64,000 nt of DNA from Achromobacter sp. Bel (lineage in GTDB: Bacteria; Pseudomonadota; Gammaproteobacteria; Burkholderiales; Burkholderiaceae_B), in contig NZ_JABBJN010000019.1 in the NCBI RefSeq assembly GCF_012928505.1, positions 40,739-104,738 of the forward strand, written 5' to 3'. Below the pieces are notes generated by a model. That model did not search any database. It was given only the letters and a program-made list of their open reading frames with translations, and was not told where the DNA came from. Made by a program: the position numbers and the translations under genes. Position 1 is the stretch's first letter; the number at the start of each line of letters is the position of its first letter. Shown piece after piece: positions 54,952 through 63,332 of the stretch.

Positions 54952-55598
54952 CCGACCTCCGGATTCTCCTTGCCCCGACGACCCGCCTGCTTGGCGCGGT
55001 CCTGCTGACGGCTTCGGTGCTTGCGCCGGCGCACGCGCAGGATGCCACGCCCAAGCCCGCGGCCGGCGCCAGCAAGGCGGCAGCCCCCGCCGAGGAGCCC
55101 AGCACGCTGATCCTGTCGGACACCCTGCACTATGACGACGTGAAGAAGCAAAGCGTCTTTACGGGCAACGTCAACATGACGCGCGGCCTGATGACGCTGA
55201 CCTCCGACACGCTGGAAATGCACGAGGACGCCCAGGGCGGCCAATACGGCACGGCCACCGCCAACAAGGGCAAGGTCGTGACCATCCGCCAGGAACGCCC
55301 CGAGACGTTCGAACTGATCGAAGGCAAGGGCCTGCGCGCCGAATATGACGGCACCAAGAGCACTTTCGACCTGATCGGCCAGGCCGTCGTCATCCGTTAC
55401 GTCTGTGGCAAACCGTTCGACACGATTCGCGGCGAACGGGTACGCTACAACGAGAAAACCGGCACGTACGAAGCCCAGGGCGGTCCGAATTCCGCCGCCG
55501 CCGGCGGACGGGTCCGCTCGGTCGCCGAACCGCGCGCCAAATCGGATGCCGCGGTCGCCGAATGCCGCAAGCAGCAAGCCGCCAAGAAAGGGCGTTGA
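54948..55598 (+). CDS. lptA: LPS transport periplasmic protein LptA
   Basis: A 216-residue periplasmic bridge protein (OstA family). The signal peptide is cut at AHA/QD (residue 30). A jellyroll follows with LILSDTLHYDDVKKQSVFTGNVNMTRG, TSDTLEMHEDAQGG and AEYDGTKSTFDLIGQAVV. A basic, Ala-rich C-terminal tail (about 185-216) is longer than in E. coli LptA (185). ATGA overlap with lptC. Confidence 0.94.
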   Translation: MTDLRILLAPTTRLLGAVLLTASVLAPAHAQDATPKPAAGASKAAAPAEEPSTLILSDTLHYDDVKKQSVFTGNVNMTRGLMTLTSDTLEMHEDAQGGQYGTATANKGKVVTIRQERPETFELIEGKGLRAEYDGTKSTFDLIGQAVVIRYVCGKPFDTIRGERVRYNEKTGTYEAQGGPNSAAAGGRVRSVAEPRAKSDAAVAECRKQQAAKKGR

Positions 55599-55608
55599 AC
55601 CGCCCCCC

Positions 55609-55635
55609 ATGCAACACCACTCGCAGCCACGATGA
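55609..55635 (+). CDS. candidate 8-codon ORF overlapping the lptB start
   Basis: ATG at 55609, frame MQHHSQPR, stop TGA at 55633-55635 inside the lptB start (ATGA). It fills most of the 33-nt lptA-lptB gap. Similar in layout to the ORFs before lptC and the MocR gene, but its own start does not touch the lptA stop. May be chance. Confidence 0.25.
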   Translation: MQHHSQPR

Positions 55636-56426
55636 ACCAACCCTCTGTGCCGACACCCGTGACCTCCGCCCCCTCGGGGGTCAAGCAGGGCAGCCTGCGC
55701 GCAACCGGTTTGCGCAAGACCTATAACGGCCGGACCGTGGTGCAGGACGTGTCCCTGTCCGTGGTCAGCGGCGAAGTCGTCGGCCTGCTGGGCCCCAACG
55801 GCGCCGGCAAGACCACCAGCTTCTACATGATCGTGGGCCTGGTGCCCGCGGACGCTGGCCGCATCGAAATCGACGGCTCGGTCATCACGGCGATGCCGAT
55901 CCACAAGCGCGCCCGCATGGGCCTGTCGTACCTGCCGCAGGACGCCTCCGTGTTCCGCCGGCTGACGGTGGAGCAGAACATCCGCGCGGTGCTGGAACTG
56001 CAGGTCGGCGCCGACGGACGCCCGCTGTCCACGCCGAAGATCAACGAGCAGATGGAGTCCTTGCTGGAAGAGCTCCAGATCGGCCACATCCGCAGCAACG
56101 CCGCGATCTCGCTGTCGGGCGGCGAACGCCGCCGCGTGGAAATCGCGCGCGCGCTGGCCACCAGCCCGCGCTTCATCTTGCTGGACGAGCCCTTCGCCGG
56201 CGTGGATCCCATCGCCGTCATCGAAATCCAGCGCATCGTCCGGTTCCTGAAAGGCCGCGGCATCGGCGTGCTGATCACCGACCACAACGTGCGCGAAACG
56301 CTGGGCATCTGCGATCGCGCCTACATCATCAGCGAGGGCAAAGTGCTGACCGACGGCCACCCCGACGAAATCGTGGGCGATCCGGCCGTGCGCCGCGTCT
56401 ACCTGGGCGAGCACTTCCGCATGTAA
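55632..56426 (+). CDS. lptB: LPS export ABC transporter ATP-binding protein LptB
   Basis: A 264-residue ATPase that powers LPS extraction from the inner membrane. Walker [10 protein letters not shown] (54-62), the signature [15 protein letters not shown] and Walker [14 protein letters not shown] are intact, with the switch His in [10 protein letters not shown]. About 20 additional N-terminal residues precede the family core. It ends the kds-lpt block; hpf follows after 222 bp with no rpoN in between. Confidence 0.96.
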   Translation: MNQPSVPTPVTSAPSGVKQGSLRATGLRKTYNGRTVVQDVSLSVVSGEVVGLLGPNGAGKTTSFYMIVGLVPADAGRIEIDGSVITAMPIHKRARMGLSYLPQDASVFRRLTVEQNIRAVLELQVGADGRPLSTPKINEQMESLLEELQIGHIRSNAAISLSGGERRRVEIARALATSPRFILLDEPFAGVDPIAVIEIQRIVRFLKGRGIGVLITDHNVRETLGICDRAYIISEGKVLTDGHPDEIVGDPAVRRVYLGEHFRM

Positions 56427-56525
56427 CAGGCCCCCTGGGGAAGACCCCTAGCCCCCTCTCGGGCAAGGGCGGATACACCCCGGGGACTCCGCCATAAAAA
56501 TGCCATGTTCTTGCGCTAGGTCAGC

Positions 56526-56553
56526 TTGTTTTATCGGCCCGAGTCTATACACT
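56526..56553 (+). promoter_or_regulatory. candidate sigma-70 promoter of hpf
   Basis: TTGTTT (56526-56531), a 16-nt spacer and TACACT (56548-56553), about 95 nt before the hpf ATG. A moderate match. Confidence 0.4.
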
Positions 56554-56648
56554 AGTACTTAACGAACCCACCCAATCAAGGAGAACGCCTAACGACCTCA
56601 CCGCGCATTTTGCGCACCCATTTTTCTCTTTTAGAAGGAGAGCACACT

Positions 56649-56987
56649 ATGAACCTGAGCATCTGCGGTCGTCACCTCGACGTCACCCCGGCAATCCGGG
56701 AATATGTCATGAACAAATTGGCGCGAGTGCTGCGGCATTTCGATCACGTCATCGATACCCAGGTCATGCTCTCGGTAGAGCCCCTGCGGCATAGAGCCGA
56801 AATCACCATGCGTCTAAGCGGTAAGGACATTCATTGTGAAGCAACCGATGAAAACCTCTATGCAGCCATAGACCTTCTTGCTGACAAAGTCGACCGTCAG
56901 GTCATCAAGCACAAGGACAAGGTACGAAGTCACTCAGCGGAGTCCGTGAAGCGGCAAGCGGCGAGCCTCTCGCCACCCCAGCAGTAA
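56649..56987 (+). CDS. hpf: ribosome hibernation-promoting factor, short form
   Basis: A 112-residue HPF/YfiA family protein that binds the 30S decoding centre and promotes 100S or inactive 70S ribosomes in stationary phase. It begins MNLSICGRHLDVTPAIREYV and has the conserved EITMRLSGKDIHCEATDENLYAAIDLLADKVDRQV core. There is no long C-terminal domain, so it is the short gammaproteobacterial-like form. AAGGAG lies upstream of ATG 56649. Confidence 0.95.
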   Translation: MNLSICGRHLDVTPAIREYVMNKLARVLRHFDHVIDTQVMLSVEPLRHRAEITMRLSGKDIHCEATDENLYAAIDLLADKVDRQVIKHKDKVRSHSAESVKRQAASLSPPQQ

Positions 56988-57353
56988 TGCGCTTCATGAC
57001 CACTCGCCCTGGGCGATCAAGCTAAACAGCGATTGTAGAAATCCTGCCTAAGTCCCGGTGTCCCGCTAGACGTCAGTCCAGCCGGGGCATCGGCAAAACT
57101 CCCCGCACTCCCCCTTCCGCGTCACTCCCCACCCAAGCTTGTCCCTGAATTTCCGGTTCTCCCGGAGAAGCGTCGTTGCGCCGTGCATTTCCGGCTTTTC
57201 GCCCTCAATCGGGCCGCTTCGGCCCCGGGAATGCCCACAATCCGGCGCGATCAGTCTATGCTGTCGCTCTTGCCGTGACGTCGTCCGCCCACACCATGGG
57301 CACGGCGCGAGGCCAATTTATTGCACTGCGTCATATAACCATATAATGATCCG
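56988..57353. other. 366-bp region between hpf and ptsN
   Basis: No gene or strong terminator is seen. The only clear signal is the promoter immediately before ptsN at its right end. Confidence 0.5.
57321..57347 (+). promoter_or_regulatory. promoter directly abutting ptsN (leaderless mRNA candidate)
   Basis: TTGCAC (57321-57326), 15-nt spacer, perfect TATAAT (57342-57347). The ptsN ATG begins 6 nt further on, so transcription is expected to start at or within a base or two of the A of ATG. No ribosome site is present. Confidence 0.6.
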
Positions 57354-57809
57354 ATGAATCATTTGTCGCGCATCCTACCCGCCGGCAACGTCGTGCTCGA
57401 TATGCTCGCAACGAGCAAGAAACGTGCGTTCGAACAAGCTGGCCTTCTTTTTGAAAACAACCATGGCTTGGCACGCGCGCTCGTGTTCGACAGCCTGTTT
57501 GCCCGGGAACGTCTAGGCTCCACTGCCCTTGGGCAGGGCGTCGCCGTGCCCCACGGCCGCGTGAAGGGGTTGGAGCAGGCGCTGGCGGCATTCATCCGCC
57601 TGGCCCAGCCCATCACTTTCGACGCACCCGACGGGCAACCCGTGTCGATGCTGCTCTGCCTGCTGGTGCCGGAAACGGCCACCCAGCAGCACCTGGAGAT
57701 CCTGGCCGAACTTGCTCAGCTCATGTCCAACAAGGCATTGCGCGAGGCTCTGGCCACGGAGGCCGATCCGGCCATCGTCCACAAGATGCTCACGACCGGC
57801 CAACTCTGA
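57354..57809 (+). CDS. ptsN: PTS-Ntr EIIA component PtsN
   Basis: A 151-residue EIIA-Ntr protein. The phosphorylated His is H67 in GQGVAVPHGRV, and the family elements SKKRAFEQAGLLFENN and LVPETATQQHLEILAELAQLM are present. It is the output of the nitrogen PTS and regulates potassium transport and other processes; TrkA is a known EIIA-Ntr partner in E. coli, and trkAH is also in this window. Its start is apparently leaderless. Confidence 0.95.
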   Translation: MNHLSRILPAGNVVLDMLATSKKRAFEQAGLLFENNHGLARALVFDSLFARERLGSTALGQGVAVPHGRVKGLEQALAAFIRLAQPITFDAPDGQPVSMLLCLLVPETATQQHLEILAELAQLMSNKALREALATEADPAIVHKMLTTGQL

Positions 57810-57830
57810 CCCCTCCGCGGAAACGCTGCC

Positions 57831-58757
57831 ATGCTCACGGTGCAGGAACTCGTCGACGACAACGCCGACAAAATCCCCTTCAACTGGATCTCGGGCCAAG
57901 GCGCCGCGGACCGCGCAATTCCCGATGACGGCATGGCGGCCGCCGACCTCGTCGGCCACTTGAACCTGATCCACCCGTCGCGCATCCAGGTGTTCGGGCA
58001 GGAAGAACTGGCGTACTACACGCGCTTCGACCTGCGCCGCCGCATGCACCACATGGACGAGCTGCTGATCGGCGGCGTGCCCGCCATCCTGCTGGCCGAC
58101 GGCCTGACGCCGCCCCAAGACCTGGTCGACCAATGCGACCAGCATCAGGTGCCGCTCCTGTCCACCCCGGTGGCGGCGGCCCAGTTGATCGACCTGCTGC
58201 GCATCTACCTGGGCAAGAAGCTTGCGCCCACCACCACCGTGCACGGCGTATTCCTGGACGTGTTGGGTCTGGGCGTGCTGATCACCGGCGAATCCGGCCT
58301 GGGGAAAAGCGAACTGGCGCTGGAATTGATTTCGCGCGGACACGGCCTGGTGGCCGACGACGCCGTGGAATTCTCGCGTACCGCCCCCAACATGATCGAG
58401 GGCCATTGCCCGCAGCTGCTGCAGAACCTGCTGGAAGTCCGCGGCCTGGGTTTGCTCGACATCCGCACCATCTTCGGCGAGACCTCGGTGCGCCGGAAGA
58501 TGCGCTTGAAACTGATCGTGCACCTGGTGCGCGCCACCGCGCAAGACAAGTTCGAACGCCTGCCGCTGCAGGACATCACGCAAGACATGCTGGGCCTGCC
58601 CGTGCGCAAGGTGATGCTGCAAGTGGCCGCCGGCCGCAACCTGGCGGTGCTGGTCGAAGCCGCCGTGCGCAACACGATACTCAAGCTGCGCGGCATCGAT
58701 ACGCTGGGCGAGTTCATGGAGCGCCAGGCCATGGCGATCCTGCAAAGCAGCAAATGA
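57831..58757 (+). CDS. hprK: HPr kinase/phosphorylase
   Basis: A 308-residue enzyme that phosphorylates or dephosphorylates HPr on serine. The N-terminal domain (1-130) precedes the kinase core with Walker A GESGLGKS (153-160), the [13 protein letters not shown] segment and the HprK signature [16 protein letters not shown]. In proteobacteria it links the PTS-Ntr to metabolism. It is 21 nt after ptsN. Confidence 0.95.
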   Translation: MLTVQELVDDNADKIPFNWISGQGAADRAIPDDGMAAADLVGHLNLIHPSRIQVFGQEELAYYTRFDLRRRMHHMDELLIGGVPAILLADGLTPPQDLVDQCDQHQVPLLSTPVAAAQLIDLLRIYLGKKLAPTTTVHGVFLDVLGLGVLITGESGLGKSELALELISRGHGLVADDAVEFSRTAPNMIEGHCPQLLQNLLEVRGLGLLDIRTIFGETSVRRKMRLKLIVHLVRATAQDKFERLPLQDITQDMLGLPVRKVMLQVAAGRNLAVLVEAAVRNTILKLRGIDTLGEFMERQAMAILQSSK

Positions 58758-58783
58758 ACGCGCGTCGCCACGCGGCACCGTGA
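58754..58783 (+). CDS. candidate 9-codon bridging ORF between hprK and the MocR gene
   Basis: The ATG overlaps the hprK stop (ATGA). The frame MNARRHAAP ends in a TGA (58781-58783) that overlaps the GTG start of the next gene (GTGA). No ribosome site precedes that GTG. It may couple translation of the regulator to hprK. Could be chance. Confidence 0.35.
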   Translation: MNARRHAAP

Positions 58784-60213
58784 GCCTGTACGAAACCCTG
58801 GCCGCCGAGATCGCCAAATCGATCGCGGACGGCGTAATGCGCGTGGGCGACAAATTGCCGTCCGTGCGCGATGCCTGCGCGGCCCGGGGCGTCAGCCCTT
58901 CCACGGTGTTCCAGGCGTACTACCTGCTTGAAGCGCGCGGGCTCATCCGCGCCCGGCCACGCTCGGGCTACTACGTGCACGCCCCCGCGGAATCCCTTCC
59001 CCCCGAACCGGGCACGTCCAGCCCCGACGGCGAGTCCACCGAACTCGCGATCAGCGAACGCATCTTCGATATCCTGGGTTCCGTACGCAACCGCGACGTG
59101 ACGCCGCTGGGATCCGCCTTTCCGTCGCCGCTGCTGTTTCCGCTGGCGCGGCTGGCGCAGGCGATGGCCGCGCACCTGAAACGCCACGATCCGCTGGATA
59201 CCGTAGAAGACCTGAGCCCCGGCAATCCGCGCCTGCGCCGACAGATCGCGCTGCGCTACCTGATCGGCGGCATTAACGTGCCCGCCAACGATATCGTCGT
59301 GACCAACGGCGCGCTGGAAGCGTTGAACCTGTGCCTGCAAGCGGTCACGCAGCCAGGCGACACCGTCATCGTCGAAGCGCCCACGTTCTACGGCGCGTTG
59401 CAGGCGCTTGAACGGCTGGGCCTGAAGGCGCTGGAAGTGCCGACCCATCCGCGCACCGGCGTCGACCTGGACGCCATGGAAGCCGCCATCCAGCGGCACG
59501 CCCCCAAGGCCTGTTGGCTGATGACGCAATTCCAGAACCCGCTGGGCAGCCTGATGCCGGATGACAAGAAGCGGCAGCTTGTCGAATTGCTGGCACGCCA
59601 CGACATCCCGTTGATCGAAGACGATGTCTACGGCGAACTGTATTTCGGCGCCGCGCGGCCCGTGCCCGCCAAGGCCTACGACAAGCAGGGGCTGGTGCTG
59701 CACTGCTCGTCGTTTTCGAAATGCCTGGCGCCGGGCTACCGCATCGGCTGGGCCTCGGCAGGCCGCTACGCGCAACGCGTCCAGCGCTTGAAGTTGACGT
59801 CCACGCTGTCCGCCTCCGGCCCCGCGCAAGGCGCGATCGCCGAATACCTGGAACAAGGCGGCTACGACCGCCATCTGCGTCGCCTGCGCGAAACGCTGCA
59901 AGCGCAGCAAGAACGCATGGCCGATGCGATTGCGCGCGAATTCCCCGCCGGCACACGCGTGACGCGTCCGCAAGGGGGATTTTTCCTGTGGCTGGAGCTG
60001 CCCGCGGCCGTAGATGCGCTAGCCCTGCACCGCGATGCGCTGGCGCGCGGCATCAGCGTAGCGCCGGGCCCGATATTTTCGGCCAGCGGCCAGTTCGCCA
60101 CCGCGTTGCGCCTGAACTATGGCCACCCCTGGGACGCCGCCCACGACACCGCCATCCGGTTGCTGGGCGAACTGGCGCGCAAGGCCTCTGCGCAGGCCGC
60201 CCGGCGGCGCTAG
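58780..60213 (+). CDS. MocR-type GntR/aminotransferase fusion regulator
   Basis: A 477-residue protein with an N-terminal GntR winged helix (about 1-68, GDKLPSVRDACAARGVSPSTVFQAY) and a fold-type I aminotransferase domain (about 105-470). The PLP lysine is K314 in SSFSKCLAPGYRIGW, the PLP aspartate is in IEDDVYGEL, and the FQNPLGS loop is present. It starts with GTG 58780. MocR proteins use PLP or aldimines as effectors; it could also be an active aminotransferase. The target may be the leftward cytochrome c genes beyond it. Confidence 0.92.
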   Translation: MSLYETLAAEIAKSIADGVMRVGDKLPSVRDACAARGVSPSTVFQAYYLLEARGLIRARPRSGYYVHAPAESLPPEPGTSSPDGESTELAISERIFDILGSVRNRDVTPLGSAFPSPLLFPLARLAQAMAAHLKRHDPLDTVEDLSPGNPRLRRQIALRYLIGGINVPANDIVVTNGALEALNLCLQAVTQPGDTVIVEAPTFYGALQALERLGLKALEVPTHPRTGVDLDAMEAAIQRHAPKACWLMTQFQNPLGSLMPDDKKRQLVELLARHDIPLIEDDVYGELYFGAARPVPAKAYDKQGLVLHCSSFSKCLAPGYRIGWASAGRYAQRVQRLKLTSTLSASGPAQGAIAEYLEQGGYDRHLRRLRETLQAQQERMADAIAREFPAGTRVTRPQGGFFLWLELPAAVDALALHRDALARGISVAPGPIFSASGQFATALRLNYGHPWDAAHDTAIRLLGELARKASAQAARRR

Positions 60214-60220
60214 CGCGACA

Positions 60221-61504
60221 TCAGTTCAGTGTCGACGCGGCACGCGCCCGCTTGACCTCAAGCGCCGTGACGCCGCCGGCCTCGTTGCCCCAGCTGTTTC
60301 GCAGGTAGGACACCAGCATGGCGATGTCGTTGTCATTCAGCAGCTGCCCGAACGGCGGCATGCCGTGCGGCCGGGGGTTGGCAGCGGTTGCCGGCGCGTA
60401 GCCGCCGTCCAGCACCATGCGAATCACGTTGAGCGGCGACGGCGCCGTCACCGTGGGGTTGCCCGCCAACGCGGGCCAGGCCGAGCCGCTTCCCCCGCCA
60501 TTCGACTGATGGCACTGCGCGCACTGCTGTTCGTAGATCTTGCTGCCCAGTTCCATCGCCGCCGGCGCCGCCGCCACCTTCTGCCGCGGCGTGGACGCCG
60601 GCGTGGCGGGCAGCGACTTGATATAGACGCCGATCGCCAGGGCGTCGTCGTCGGTCAGGTGCTGCGTGCTGCCCAGGACCACTTCGGCCATCGGTCCGCT
60701 GGCGCTGGAATGCGCGGAAATGCCGGTCTTGAGCAAAGCGGCGATATCGGCTGCCGTCCAGCGGCCCATGCCCGTCTGCATGTCGTTAGTGAGCGGCGGC
60801 GCATACCAGTCCAGTACCGGGATGACCCCGCCGGTCAGGGAGGCCGACGCGCGCGTCGCGCCCAGGCTGTTGCGCGGCGTATGGCAAGCGGCGCAGTGCC
60901 CCAGCCCTTCGACCAGATAACGCCCACGGTTCCATTGCACCGACTGGCCCGCATCGGCTTCGTGCACGCCGGGCTTGAAGTACAGCGCGCGCCACGCGGC
61001 CAGCAAGGCGCGCTGGTCGTAGGGGAAGTCCAGTTCGGGCGGACGGTTCGGCTGGCTGACGGGCGCCACGCTGCGCAGATAGGCGTAGAGCGCATCGGCG
61101 TCGGCGCGCGTGACGCGCGTGTATTCCGTGTACGGAAAAGCCGGATACAGCAGCGTGCCGTCTTTCGATTTGCCGTTGTGCAGCGCCTGCCAGAAGTCGT
61201 CGGCGGACCAGGTGCCGATGCCGGTCTTGTCGTCGGGGGTGATGTTCGGACCGAATACGGTGCCGAACGGCGTCGGGATCGGCGTGCCGCCCGCCAGCGC
61301 CTTGCCGCCCCGGCTGGTGTGGCAGGCCATGCAGTTGCCTGCCAGCGCCAGGTAGCGTCCGCGCTCGATCAGCGTGGAGGCGTCGACCGACGCTGCGGCA
61401 GGCCCCGTGCTGGTGTCATCGCGCGTACCCAGCCAATACAGGCCGCCCGCGGCGACGACCGCCGCCAGCAACACCACACCCAGGATTTTCTTTAGCAGTT
61501 TCAT
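60221..61504 (-). CDS. membrane-anchored triheme cytochrome c
   Basis: A 427-residue protein with one N-terminal signal/anchor helix (about 5-26) and three CxxCH haem sites: C58-H62, C204-H208 and C328-H332. This is the layout of the cytochrome subunits of membrane alcohol/sorbitol/gluconate dehydrogenases (AdhB-like). No dehydrogenase subunit is adjacent, so it may shuttle electrons for a partner elsewhere. It begins 12 nt after the next cytochrome. Confidence 0.92.
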   Translation of the reverse strand: MKLLKKILGVVLLAAVVAAGGLYWLGTRDDTSTGPAAASVDASTLIERGRYLALAGNCMACHTSRGGKALAGGTPIPTPFGTVFGPNITPDDKTGIGTWSADDFWQALHNGKSKDGTLLYPAFPYTEYTRVTRADADALYAYLRSVAPVSQPNRPPELDFPYDQRALLAAWRALYFKPGVHEADAGQSVQWNRGRYLVEGLGHCAACHTPRNSLGATRASASLTGGVIPVLDWYAPPLTNDMQTGMGRWTAADIAALLKTGISAHSSASGPMAEVVLGSTQHLTDDDALAIGVYIKSLPATPASTPRQKVAAAPAAMELGSKIYEQQCAQCHQSNGGGSGSAWPALAGNPTVTAPSPLNVIRMVLDGGYAPATAANPRPHGMPPFGQLLNDNDIAMLVSYLRNSWGNEAGGVTALEVKRARAASTLN

Positions 61505-61516
61505 CGGGGGCCCCTC

Positions 61517-62275
61517 TCAGCGTTGCGCCTGGCTGCCGCACTCGGCGGGCAGGCGCAGCGATCCGGCGGCCTCGGGCGCGTAGGGCTCGACGACCGGTTG
61601 CGACGACAGCCACGCCGCCAGGGCGCCGATGTCGGTGGGGGTGAGTTTGTCGGCAATGTCCGCCATGCAGTCGGGTGCGGCGGCGCGGCGCAAACCGTTC
61701 TTCCAGCTGCCGATCTGCGAGCCGATGTAGTCGCGGGGCAAGCCGAGCAAGCCCGGGATGGCCGGCATCAGGCCGCTGAGGGCCGCGCCATGACAGGACG
61801 CGCAGGCGGGCAGGCCGCGGGCCGCGTCGCCGTTCAAGGCCAGCGTGCGGCCGGCTTCCATCGTGGCGCTCGCGACCTGCGCGCGCGTGGGCGCCGGATA
61901 TGGCACGTGCTGTTCGGAGAAATACGCGGCCATCTCGCGCAGGTAGTCGTCGGGCAAGCCAGTCAGCAGATGCGCCATGGGGCGGTACTGGCGCCGGTCG
62001 TCGCGGAAATTCAGGAGCTGGTGATACAGGTATTCCTGCGGCTTGCCGGCCAGGCGCGGGTAGTAGCCGTCCGTGCCGGCCCGGCCCTGCGTCCCATGAC
62101 AGGCTGTACAGGCCGCGACCCGGGCCGCCATGGTGTCGGGGCGCAACGTGTCTTGAACGGCCGGCTGCGCCAGCGCGGACGTTGCCATAAAGGCAACAAC
62201 GGCTGCCGCCATCACGCGGAAAATCGCCCCAAACCGCGGCAGTGAAACACTACAAAACGAAATGAGGGCTAACAT
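61517..62275 (-). CDS. diheme cytochrome c4-like protein
   Basis: A 252-residue periplasmic protein with an N-terminal signal segment (to about ALAQ, residue 37). Two CxxCH haem sites are at C56-H60 and C158-H162, each in a class I-like domain, as in cytochrome c4. It probably delivers electrons to or from the triheme cytochrome downstream. The ATG at 62275 gives an unusually long n-region; the Met at position 22 (62212) is an alternative start. Confidence 0.9.
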   Translation of the reverse strand: MLALISFCSVSLPRFGAIFRVMAAAVVAFMATSALAQPAVQDTLRPDTMAARVAACTACHGTQGRAGTDGYYPRLAGKPQEYLYHQLLNFRDDRRQYRPMAHLLTGLPDDYLREMAAYFSEQHVPYPAPTRAQVASATMEAGRTLALNGDAARGLPACASCHGAALSGLMPAIPGLLGLPRDYIGSQIGSWKNGLRRAAAPDCMADIADKLTPTDIGALAAWLSSQPVVEPYAPEAAGSLRLPAECGSQAQR

Positions 62276-62453
62276 CTAGGTCGAATTCCAATCCCCCGAA
62301 ACGCATGACGGCGGGGCGCGTAAGTGAATCGATCAAGTATCCGGCCCCAAGCTTACGCCAGGGCAGACGAAACGGTACAGGCGCAGATTCCCAGTTTACG
62401 GCCATATCAGATGCCATCCCGCCGGCATCGTCCTGGAAAAGCGTGCCACAATC

Positions 62454-63332
62454 ATGTCCATGTTGAAAGTCGTCCTTGTCACCGGCATCTCAGGCTCAGG
62501 CAAATCCGTTGCCCTGCGCATGCTCGAGGATGCCAGCTACACCTGCGTCGACAACCTGCCCGTCCGGTTCCTGACCGAATTCATCGCCAATGCGCGGGAC
62601 GACGGCCTGGAGCGCGTCGCCGTCGCCATCGACGTCCGGTCCCCGGGCGAATTGGCGGAACTGCCCGACGTGGTCACGGCCCTGCGCGCCATGGGCACCA
62701 GCCTGCGCGTGGTCTTCCTGGACGCCAACACCGCCACCCTGGTTCAGCGCTACTCCGAATCCCGCCGCCGCCATCCGCTGACCGACCGCCTGCAGCGCGG
62801 CGGTACCGCCCCGTCGCTCACCGACTGCATCGCGCTGGAGCGCGAACTCTTGGCGCCGCTGCGCGAGCAAGAGCATGTGATCGACACGTCCGACCTGACC
62901 CCCGGCCAGTTGCGCGCCTGGGTCCGCGACCTGATCCAGGCCGATCGCGCGCCGCTGGTACTGACCTTCGAATCTTTCGCCTACAAGCGCGGCGTGCCTG
63001 GCGACGCCGACCTGGTGTTCGATGTGCGCTGCCTGCCCAACCCCCATTACGATCGCAACCTGCGTCCGCTGACCGGCCGCGACGAGCCCGTGGCCACCTG
63101 GCTGGCCGGGTACGAACAGGTCGGACAGATGATCGACGACATCGCCGGCTTTCTGAACCGCTGGCTGCCGCAGTACACCCAAGACACCCGCAACTACCTG
63201 ACCGTAGCGATCGGCTGCACCGGCGGCCAGCACCGCTCGGTCTATGTTGTCGAGCAACTGGCGCTACGCTTCGCCGACCACGACCCCCTGCTTGTGCGCC
63301 ACCGCAACCAATTGCCCGTCGAATCCGCATGA
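62454..63332 (+). CDS. rapZ: RNase adapter RapZ
   Basis: A 292-residue RapZ/YvcJ protein. It has Walker A GISGSGKS (11-18), the Walker B region VVFLDANTATLVQRY and the C-terminal GCTGGQHRSVYV motif that binds the glucosamine-6-phosphate/sRNA module. In enterobacteria it delivers GlmZ to RNase E to control amino-sugar synthesis. It is separated from hprK by a MocR gene and two leftward cytochromes. It overlaps the rlpA start by 4 nt. Confidence 0.95.
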   Translation: MSMLKVVLVTGISGSGKSVALRMLEDASYTCVDNLPVRFLTEFIANARDDGLERVAVAIDVRSPGELAELPDVVTALRAMGTSLRVVFLDANTATLVQRYSESRRRHPLTDRLQRGGTAPSLTDCIALERELLAPLREQEHVIDTSDLTPGQLRAWVRDLIQADRAPLVLTFESFAYKRGVPGDADLVFDVRCLPNPHYDRNLRPLTGRDEPVATWLAGYEQVGQMIDDIAGFLNRWLPQYTQDTRNYLTVAIGCTGGQHRSVYVVEQLALRFADHDPLLVRHRNQLPVESA

